This document shows positions 24,315 through 31,460 of a stretch of 64,000 nt of DNA, piece after piece. Made by a program: the position numbers and the translations under genes. The stretch is taken from positions 266,484-330,483 of the forward strand of contig NZ_JAJIRQ010000007.1 in the NCBI RefSeq assembly GCF_025717605.1, given 5' to 3'. This DNA comes from Paucibacter sp. TC2R-5 (lineage in GTDB: Bacteria; Pseudomonadota; Gammaproteobacteria; Burkholderiales; Burkholderiaceae_C). Numbering within the stretch: the first letter of the stretch is position 1; every line of letters begins with the position of its first letter. The notes under the pieces are model-generated. The model worked only from the letters and a program-made list of their open reading frames with translations. It was not told the origin of the DNA and ran no database searches.

Positions 24315-25876
24315 GTCGGCGCGCTTGGCCACCGATGCGCTTGTTGATGCGCTTGTTGATGCGGTTGTTTTGGCCCTTGCTGTTTTTGGCGCTATGCCGG
24401 CCGCTGCTCGCACAGGAGGCCGGGTTCGACCTCCCCCCCGAGCCGACGCCAGCGCTGCCCCTGCAACTGCCGGTGTTTGCACAGGCCGCGCTGCCCAACG
24501 GCATGCGCTTGGTGGTGATCGAGCGCCGCGGCCTGCCCTTGGTGACGGCGATGTTGAGCGTGCAGGCCGGCAGCCTGGCCGACCCGCCGGGCAAAAGCGG
24601 TCTGGCGGAGCTGAGCTTTGGCGTGCTCGGCAAAGGCGCCCGGCGCGGCGGCGTCAAGGCCGACGCCACGGCGCTGGCCAATGCGGCCGATGCCCTGGGC
24701 AGCGGTCTGGAGATCAGCACCGGCGCGCAGGCCAGCCGCCTGAGCATGACGGTGATGAGCATGCACCTGAGCGAAAGCCTGAGCTTGCTGGCCGATGTAC
24801 TGCGTGCACCGACCCTGCCGGCGCAGGAAGTCAACAGCAGCCGCCTGCAGTTGCAGCAGGCCATCAAGCAAGAGGCATCCGACCCGATGGCCCTGGCGAC
24901 GCAGCTGGCTTGGCGCCTTTACTGGGGCGACAGCCCGCCCGGGCGCCTCAGCAGCATGCAGTCGCTGGCGCGCATCAAGCGCGAGGATGTGCTGACTTTT
25001 TGCCGTGAAAAGTTGCGCCCGGAGCGCACGACGCTGGTGTTGGCGGGCGATGTCGATCTGGCCCAAGGCTTGGCGCTGGCCGAGCGCTACTTTGGCAGTT
25101 GGGGCCTGCAACATCCACATGCGGCGGCCCCTCTGCCGCCGCAAGGCAGCCACCCAAGCAGACCCGCGCCCGATGGCGCTCCGGCTCCGCTCGGCCCGCC
25201 GATCTTGCTGGTCGACCTGCCGGGCAGCGGCCAGAGCGCGGTCTTGCTGTTTGCGCCCTTCCCGGCTCAGCGCAACCGCGACGGCGAGCCCGCCCGCGCG
25301 CGCACCGCCGCGCTGGCCAGCGCGGTGCTGGGCAGCGGCTATTCCTCACGCGCCAATCAACAGGTGCGAATCAAACGTGGTCTGAGCTACGGGGCCTATA
25401 GCAGCGCCGAATCGCTGCCGGCCGGCGGCATGCTGCTGCTGAGCACCCAGACCAAGCACATCAACGCGGCCGAGGCCGCGCAACTGCTGCACAGTGAGTT
25501 GTTGGGGCTGGCCCATGAGGCGGTGCCCGCGGAAGAGTTGCTGGCGCGCCAAAACGGGCTGCTCGGCGACTTTGCTCGCCAGCTGGAAACCACCCAGTCG
25601 CTCGCCAGCTTGGCCGCCGAACAGCTCGAGCGCGGTGAGACGCTGGCCGAGCTGGCCGACTACGCCGACCAACTCAAACGCGTCAGCGCAGCGCAGGTGC
25701 AGGCCTTCGCGCAGCACTATTGGCCCGCGTCGGCCCTGCGCCTGGTGATCGTGGCGGACCTCAAACAGGCCGGTGCCGGCCTGCGCCAGCAGTACCCGCA
25801 GGCCTGGTTGATTCCGGCCGCCGAGCTGGATCTGGCCGCGCAGAAGCTGCGCCGCCCGCCGACTCGGCTAAAATGA
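24311..25876 (+). CDS. M16 peptidase-like protein, zinc motif absent (partner subunit)
   Basis: 521 residues with a signal peptide (LLFLALCRPLLAQEAG). Two M16 domains are recognisable, for example LPNGMRLVVIERRGLPLVTAML and RPERTTLVLAGDVDLAQ. At the place of HxxEH the sequence reads GLAELSFGVLGKG, so the zinc ligands are missing and the subunit is presumably non-catalytic. It pairs with the upstream active subunit, to which it is coupled by ATGA. The start region has a 12-bp tandem repeat (ATGCGCTTGTTG, at about 24337-24372), giving RLLMRLLMRLFW. The ATGs inside the repeat are alternative starts. Confidence 0.88.
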   Translation: MSRRAWPPMRLLMRLLMRLFWPLLFLALCRPLLAQEAGFDLPPEPTPALPLQLPVFAQAALPNGMRLVVIERRGLPLVTAMLSVQAGSLADPPGKSGLAELSFGVLGKGARRGGVKADATALANAADALGSGLEISTGAQASRLSMTVMSMHLSESLSLLADVLRAPTLPAQEVNSSRLQLQQAIKQEASDPMALATQLAWRLYWGDSPPGRLSSMQSLARIKREDVLTFCREKLRPERTTLVLAGDVDLAQGLALAERYFGSWGLQHPHAAAPLPPQGSHPSRPAPDGAPAPLGPPILLVDLPGSGQSAVLLFAPFPAQRNRDGEPARARTAALASAVLGSGYSSRANQQVRIKRGLSYGAYSSAESLPAGGMLLLSTQTKHINAAEAAQLLHSELLGLAHEAVPAEELLARQNGLLGDFARQLETTQSLASLAAEQLERGETLAELADYADQLKRVSAAQVQAFAQHYWPASALRLVIVADLKQAGAGLRQQYPQAWLIPAAELDLAAQKLRRPPTRLK

Positions 25877-25990
25877 CGTCGTCATTGGGGAGTAGCCGCA
25901 GCACTTTGTGCCGGCCCGCGTCAACATACTTGATCCTTATGATCATGGCGCCGGCAGTAAAAACCTTACCTGGCAAGACCTTTGACCACC
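25877..25990 (+). ncRNA. yybP-ykoY manganese riboswitch
   Basis: The conserved segments of this riboswitch class appear in order: GGGGAGTAG (25887-25895), GTCAACATACT (25920-25930) and GGCAAGACC (25972-25980), with helices between them. The class binds Mn2+ and switches on Mn2+ export or homeostasis genes. It immediately precedes a GDT1/TMEM165-family gene, a known target. The 5' boundary touches the stop codon of the M16 gene. Confidence 0.85.
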
Positions 25991-26025
25991 TGCACCTGCT
26001 TTGCGGCCGGCGTTTGGGTGGTCAA
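25982..26025 (+). promoter_or_regulatory. hairpin between riboswitch and exporter, likely expression platform
   Basis: TTGACCACC (25982-25990) pairs perfectly with GGTGGTCAA (26017-26025), nine base pairs, with a 26-nt GC-rich loop. It begins at the 3' edge of the aptamer and ends 25 bp before the AAGGA ribosome-binding site. There is no following T-run, so control of translation or Rho access is more likely than intrinsic termination. Confidence 0.5.
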
Positions 26026-26058
26026 TGGTTCATCAAAGCCGGCCGCTAAGGAAACACT

Positions 26059-26640
26059 TTGGAAGCATTTCTCATCTCCACCGGCGTTGTCGCCCTGGCC
26101 GAAATCGGTGACAAGACCCAGTTGCTGGCCTTTTTGTTGGCCGCCCGCTTCCGCAAACCGCTGCCGATCTGCCTGGGCATTTTGGTCGCCACCATTGCCA
26201 ACCACGCCTTTGCCGGCGCTTTAGGCGCCTGGATCACGTCTCAGGTCAGCCCCATGACAATGCGCTGGGTCTTGGGCCTGGGCTTTCTGGCGATGGCGGT
26301 CTGGACGCTGATTCCCGACAAGATTGACGAAGAGGTCGAAGGCGGAGGCAAGCTCAAGCTGGGTGTCTTCGGCACGACCGTGGTGGCCTTTTTCATGGCC
26401 GAGATGGGCGACAAAACGCAGATCGCCACTGTGGCCTTGGCCGCTCAGTTCAATGCCTTCATCGCCGTGGTCGCGGGCACGACCTTGGGCATGATGATCG
26501 CGAATGTGCCGGCAGTATTCCTGGGCGACAAAATGGCCGGGCGCATCCCGGTACGTTTGGTGCACGGCGTCGCCGCGCTGATCTTTGCCGCCATCGGCGT
26601 AGCCACCTTGGCCGGCTTGGGCCAAGGGCTGGGCTTCTGA
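26059..26640 (+). CDS. GDT1/TMEM165 (UPF0016) family manganese exporter
   Basis: 193 residues, starting at a TTG codon with AAGGA seven bases upstream. Six membrane helices form two internal repeats. Each repeat carries the family signature: EIGDKTQ (15-21) and EMGDKTQ (115-121), acidic motifs that bind the cation. Bacterial members such as MneA export Mn2+ from the cytoplasm, and the yybP-ykoY riboswitch upstream supports that role. The non-ATG start may limit expression. Alternative cations (Ca2+) are known for eukaryotic relatives but are not suggested by the riboswitch. Confidence 0.9.
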   Translation: MEAFLISTGVVALAEIGDKTQLLAFLLAARFRKPLPICLGILVATIANHAFAGALGAWITSQVSPMTMRWVLGLGFLAMAVWTLIPDKIDEEVEGGGKLKLGVFGTTVVAFFMAEMGDKTQIATVALAAQFNAFIAVVAGTTLGMMIANVPAVFLGDKMAGRIPVRLVHGVAALIFAAIGVATLAGLGQGLGF

Positions 26641-26813
26641 GTTTGTTGTCAATCATCGCTATGCGGCAGCGTCATTTGCTGTTTCAATCACTCTGAACCC
26701 GTCGGCGCGCAGCCCTCAAGTTTTGCGCGCCGCGGTCGATGTCCTGAGAGCTTGCATCGCCAGCGCGGGCTACTCGCTCAGTGAATTGTTCAGTCGGCAA
26801 GGGGAACTAAAAG

Positions 26814-27968
26814 ATGTCAGAGACTTCACGCGTGCTGCTCGTCGACGATGACGAACTGACCCTGCAAATGCTCGAAGCCACGCTGGAGGACGATTACCAG
26901 ATCAGCAGCGTCACCAGTGGCGCCGAGGCGCTGGCCCGTTGTGCGGCCGAAACCTTTGATTTGATCGTGCTCGACGTCGACATGCCGGGGCTGGATGGCT
27001 ACGAAACCTGCCGCCAGCTCAAGGCCAATCCGGACAGCGCCGAGATCCCGGTGATTTTTCATTCGGCCCGCACCAGCATTGATGAGCGCCTGCAGGGTTA
27101 TGCCGCTGGCGGCGCCGACTATCTGCCCAAGCCCTTCGATGCGGGTGAGTTGATCGCCAAGATTGGCTTGGTGCTGGGCAACCGCGCCAAGCAGCGTGAA
27201 TTGAGCGGGCAACTGGAGGAGACCATGAACGCGGTCTTGTCCACCGCCGACATGATGGGCGAGGCCGGTGTGGTGCTGGAGTTCCAGCGCCAGCTCGGCA
27301 CCTGCGCCTCTTATCCCGACGTGGCGCAGGCGATATTCGAGGCCCTGCAACGCTACGGCCTCGAAGGCTGCGTGCGCATACAAGGCCGGGCCGAGCTGTT
27401 TGCCAGCAACGGCCGCGGGCCCTGCAGCGCCTTGGAGAACTCCATCCTCGACCATTTGATCAGTCAAAAGGAAGGCCAACGGATTCGCCCCTTGGGCCCG
27501 CATACCGGCTTCGCCTATGGCTCGGTGGTGCTGTTTGTGCGCAATCTGCGCATGGACCGTGGCGACAGCACGATGGAGCGCAGCGAGTCGGAGCGCATGG
27601 GGCGCGCAATCGACAATGTGGCGATGCTGGTCGAAGGCGCGATCGTGCGCGTGGCGGCACTCGACACCGAATTAGCCAGCCGTGACTTGGCCGATGTGCG
27701 CCATCTGGTCAGCATGACGCGCGGCGCCTTGACCGACATTTCCGCGCGCAGCCAAGCCCAGCGCATGGAGATTCAGCGCGCGTTCGAGGAACTGACCGAA
27801 GAGGTGGAGCTCAGCTTCGTCAAGCTGGGCCTGACCGACGATCAAGAAAACTTCCTGAGCAACATCATCAAGAAGCAAGCCGCCAAGGTGATGGGCTCCT
27901 TGGACCAGAGCCAAGAAGTCGAACAGTTTCTCGGCCGGGTGATTCACAAGCTGAATCAACACGGTTGA
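26814..27968 (+). CDS. response regulator with unassigned C-terminal output region
   Basis: 384 residues. The receiver domain spans 1-125: acidic pocket DDD (11-13), phospho-acceptor Asp54 in LDVDMPG, and the conserved lysine in KPFDAGEL. The C-terminal 250 residues contain no GGDEF, EAL, HD-GYP, HTH or kinase motif. They read as a helical linker, a degenerate GAF-like segment (CASYPDVAQAIFEALQRYGLEGCVRIQ) and a closing alpha-helical bundle. AAGGGG precedes the ATG. The hybrid histidine kinase starts 26 bp downstream, and its Hpt domain is the natural phospho-donor. Confidence 0.88.
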   Translation: MSETSRVLLVDDDELTLQMLEATLEDDYQISSVTSGAEALARCAAETFDLIVLDVDMPGLDGYETCRQLKANPDSAEIPVIFHSARTSIDERLQGYAAGGADYLPKPFDAGELIAKIGLVLGNRAKQRELSGQLEETMNAVLSTADMMGEAGVVLEFQRQLGTCASYPDVAQAIFEALQRYGLEGCVRIQGRAELFASNGRGPCSALENSILDHLISQKEGQRIRPLGPHTGFAYGSVVLFVRNLRMDRGDSTMERSESERMGRAIDNVAMLVEGAIVRVAALDTELASRDLADVRHLVSMTRGALTDISARSQAQRMEIQRAFEELTEEVELSFVKLGLTDDQENFLSNIIKKQAAKVMGSLDQSQEVEQFLGRVIHKLNQHG

Positions 27969-27994
27969 GGCCGCAAGCCTAGGAGGCACAGGCA

Positions 27995-30900
27995 ATGGCC
28001 GGGCCAATTGACGAAACCGTTGAATTGCCCGACGGCCTGCCCGTCGATCAACGCTTTCGGAGTCTGGGTGATCTGAATAGCAAGTTAGTCGAGCAGATCT
28101 CGCGCAGCGCCTATGCGCTTTTGGGGATGATGATGGCGGCCGCCACGCTGCATCTGCTGGCCAACGCCCTGCAGACGGACCAAAGCTGGTCGGAGCGCTG
28201 GGTCAATATGCGTACCGCCGGCAGTATTTGGGCGCTGTCGCTTGTTGCCTTCGGCCTGGCGCGCCTGTTTGGCATCCGCACGGCGGCAGCGTTTTTCAGC
28301 TGGTCAACGATGCTGGTCTTGTTCGGATCGGCCACGCTGTCGGGTTTGGGACTACAAGCGCCAGGCTTGGTCGGCGTGATGGCCTTGCTGGTTGTCATGG
28401 GCCTGTTGGTCGGCACCGGTTCCGCAAAATTGGCCACGGCCTTGGCCGTACTCGGCTACCTGGCCCTGTGGCAACTCGAGGCACAAGGCTGGATCACGGG
28501 CGCTGCGGCCGAGCCTTCCGGCATGATGCCCTCCTCCGCCAGCCACGCGGTGGTCTACATCGCCACCAGCATCATTCTGGGCTGGTTGGTGGCGCGTTAC
28601 AGCGCCCTGTTTTGGGACGTCACCTCTTCCCTGGAAGGCTCACGCCGCTTGCTGGCCGAGACCGTGCGTGCGCAACAGCTGGCCGCGCAAGACCTGCGTG
28701 ACAGCGAGGAACGCCTGCGCATCCTGCTCGACAGCTCGCTCACCTGCATACAGATTCTCGAAGGCGACAGCGGCGCGCTGCGCTTCGCTAACGCGCAGAC
28801 GCTGCGGGCCTATGGTTGCGCAAGAGTGCTGGAACTGGATTTCAGTCTGATTTGCCCCGGCGAGCCCTATTCCAAAGACCGGCTGATGCAGCGCGTGCGC
28901 CGCGCGGTGGATGAGGGGGCTCAATACTTCGAATGGCAGTCCAAGCGGCTCGATGGCGCGCCGGTCTGGTGGGACATCAAGATGGAGCGCCTGCTGCTGG
29001 GCGAAGAGTCCTGTGTGGTGGTCTTCGGCCATGACATCACCGCCCGGGTGCGCGCCGAGGCTGAGCTGCGCATCAGCCGCACCCGCTTGGAAGACGAGGT
29101 GCGCGAGCGCACGACCGAACTGGTGACCGAGAAGCTGTTGATCCAAAGCATTCTCGAAGCGCTGCCCATCACGCTCAGCATTCGCGACCTGCAGGGCCGC
29201 TACACGCTCGTCAATCGCAGCTTCGAGCGCGCCACTGGCATGCAAAGGCAAGCGGTCTTGGGCAATACAGCGCGCGACATCTTCCCCGCCGCGATTGCCG
29301 CCGAGATCGCCGACACCGACGCCCGCCTGATGGCCGGAGCAGGCAGTTTGACCGTCGAGCGGCAGATGGGCGAGGCCAAGGTCGGCGGCAATGACTACTT
29401 GATCACCACCGTGCCGCTGCTGGACGCGCAGGAGCGACCGATCGCGGTGCTCAATCTTGGCACCGAGATCAGCTCCTTGAAACGCCTGCAACGCGAGCTC
29501 AGTCTGGCCAAAGACGAGGCGGAGCGCCTGGCGCTGGCCAAGAGTGACTTCTTGGCCAATATGAGCCACGAAATCCGCACCCCCTTGAACGCGGTCCTGG
29601 GTCTGGCCCAGCTGGGCATCGGGCGCAGCGCCGACCCGGTGGCGGCGCGCAGCGGCTTTGAGCGCATCGTGCGTTCGGGCCGGCATTTGCTCGGCGTCAT
29701 CAACGACATCCTGGACTACTCCAAGGTCGAAAGCGGCAAGCTCGATATCGAGAACCTGCCCTGCAATCTCAGCCATTTGGTCAAAGAAGTGCTGGAGTTG
29801 GTGTCCGAGCGCGCCGACGCCAAGAACCTGCGCCTGCGCGTCGAGTACAAGGCGACCCAGGACTGGGTGATGCTGGACACCTTGCGGGCGACCCAGATTC
29901 TTGTCAACTTGCTGTCTAACGCGATCAAGTTCACCGACAAAGGCCGCGTGGTGCTGAGCGTCGAGCAAGGCGAGGGGCGCTTGCTGTTTGCCGTCACAGA
30001 CACCGGCGTCGGGCTCTCGCCCGAGCAGCAATCCCGCGTCTTCACCGCGTTCGAGCAAGCCGATTCCTCCACCACGCGCAAATTCGGCGGCACCGGCCTG
30101 GGGCTGAGCATCAGCAGCCAGCTGGCAACGGCCATGGGCGGCAGCATCACGGTGAGCAGTGAGTTAGGCGTTGGATCTTGCTTCACCCTGGACCTGCCTT
30201 GCATACATGCCAAGCCCGAGCCGGCCGCAGCCGCGCCCGAGCCCACGACGACACCAGAGTCAGGGCCCGGGCCTGCGGACCCTGGCGCCAGCATCAGTTT
30301 CAGCGCCAGCGCCGACTCACGCGCCGAGATTGACGCCGGCAAAGCAATGCCGCTGCGCGGCTTGCGTCTCTTGATCACCGATGATGTGGACATCAATCGT
30401 GAGATTTTGCAAGACATGTTGAGCGCCTTGGGCGCCGACGTGGTGAGCGCCGACGGTGGCGCGCAGGCGCTGCTGCATCTGCGTGAAGTTGGGCCCGGCG
30501 GCTTTGATCTGGTGCTGATGGACGTGCAGATGCCAGACATGGACGGCTATGAAGCAACCCGACTGATTCACCAGCTAGCACCCAAACTCAAGGTGCTGGC
30601 GCTGACGGCACACGCCCTGCCCGAGGAGCGGCGGCGCTGCCTGGCCGCCGGCATGGTCGCCCATGTGACCAAACCGATCGACCAGGCCGAGTTGCTGCGG
30701 GTGCTGTTGGCGCAATCAGAAGGCCTGCCCAGGCGCGCCGCTGACGATGCGCAAGTGCACTCGCCAATTACGGCACCAATTACGCCACCAATTTCGGCAC
30801 CCATCGCTGCCCCCCCGCCGGCAAACAGTCGTGCCACCCCATGGCCCCAGCTGGCAGGCACCGACTTTGCCGCCGCGCTGACCCGTTGTGCCGGTCGACA

Positions 30901-31207
30901 GGAGCTCTTGGCCAAACTGCTGGGCACCTTTGCCAAGCAATACGCGCAGCACCAAACCCTGTTCGAAGAAGCCCAGGCCACCGGCCTGCCGGCGCTGTGC
31001 AGTGCGGCGCACCGGCTCAAAGGTCTGGCCGGCAATTTGGGCCTGATCAGCTTGGCCGAACGGGCGACTGCCCTCGAAACCGCGAGCGGCGCTCAAGGCG
31101 ACACCGACCAAATACCGGCCGCGCTGAGGGACATGAACGCCGAACTCGTGGCCATCGTCGTGGTGATTGCCGCTTGGCATCGGCGTTATACCCAAGCGTC
31201 AGACTGA
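27995..31207 (+). CDS. hybrid sensor histidine kinase (membrane sensor, PAS-PAS-HisKA-HATPase-REC-Hpt)
   Basis: 1070 residues, ArcB-like in plan. An N-terminal region with about six membrane helices (40-205) is followed by two PAS domains (about 235-360 and 380-500). HisKA has the phospho-histidine His525 in NMSHEIRTPLN. The HATPase domain carries N and G boxes (NAIKFTDKG, GTGLGLSIS). A receiver has Asp843 in LMDVQMPDMDG, and an Hpt domain has His1006 in AAHRLKGLAGNLG. The receiver-Hpt linker is a short Pro/Ile repeat (PITAPITPPISAPIAAP). GGAG lies before the ATG. It follows the response regulator and presumably phosphorylates it through an intramolecular relay. Confidence 0.92.
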   Translation: MAGPIDETVELPDGLPVDQRFRSLGDLNSKLVEQISRSAYALLGMMMAAATLHLLANALQTDQSWSERWVNMRTAGSIWALSLVAFGLARLFGIRTAAAFFSWSTMLVLFGSATLSGLGLQAPGLVGVMALLVVMGLLVGTGSAKLATALAVLGYLALWQLEAQGWITGAAAEPSGMMPSSASHAVVYIATSIILGWLVARYSALFWDVTSSLEGSRRLLAETVRAQQLAAQDLRDSEERLRILLDSSLTCIQILEGDSGALRFANAQTLRAYGCARVLELDFSLICPGEPYSKDRLMQRVRRAVDEGAQYFEWQSKRLDGAPVWWDIKMERLLLGEESCVVVFGHDITARVRAEAELRISRTRLEDEVRERTTELVTEKLLIQSILEALPITLSIRDLQGRYTLVNRSFERATGMQRQAVLGNTARDIFPAAIAAEIADTDARLMAGAGSLTVERQMGEAKVGGNDYLITTVPLLDAQERPIAVLNLGTEISSLKRLQRELSLAKDEAERLALAKSDFLANMSHEIRTPLNAVLGLAQLGIGRSADPVAARSGFERIVRSGRHLLGVINDILDYSKVESGKLDIENLPCNLSHLVKEVLELVSERADAKNLRLRVEYKATQDWVMLDTLRATQILVNLLSNAIKFTDKGRVVLSVEQGEGRLLFAVTDTGVGLSPEQQSRVFTAFEQADSSTTRKFGGTGLGLSISSQLATAMGGSITVSSELGVGSCFTLDLPCIHAKPEPAAAAPEPTTTPESGPGPADPGASISFSASADSRAEIDAGKAMPLRGLRLLITDDVDINREILQDMLSALGADVVSADGGAQALLHLREVGPGGFDLVLMDVQMPDMDGYEATRLIHQLAPKLKVLALTAHALPEERRRCLAAGMVAHVTKPIDQAELLRVLLAQSEGLPRRAADDAQVHSPITAPITPPISAPIAAPPPANSRATPWPQLAGTDFAAALTRCAGRQELLAKLLGTFAKQYAQHQTLFEEAQATGLPALCSAAHRLKGLAGNLGLISLAERATALETASGAQGDTDQIPAALRDMNAELVAIVVVIAAWHRRYTQASD

Positions 31208-31460
31208 CTCCGTCCAGAGCTCGGCCTGCGCTCGAGGCGGCCTGCCCGCCAGAAATCTGGCCTAGGGAGCAGTGCCCAAAGTCACCGACTTCATCCAAGT
31301 TCGATGCGAAAAGGCAACTCGAAGGGTTTGTACCGGTGCTCAGTGCTTGGAGCCGGCTGAAGAATGCACGCACCGCACTTTACGGTCCGGACCCAAGCAC
31401 CGCTTGGCCCACAGAGGCCATCGGCAACGCACTAACACCATCTATAAACAGGAGTGCTCG

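Noticed and set aside
28640..30058. 472-codon open frame on minus within the hybrid kinase
   Set aside because: Antisense shadow of the PAS and HisKA regions, with no start signal or recognisable domain.
31208..31460. Extended N terminus of the second TonB receptor from 31272
   Set aside because: The added residues are not signal-like, and the ATG at 31461 has both AGGAG and a proper signal peptide.
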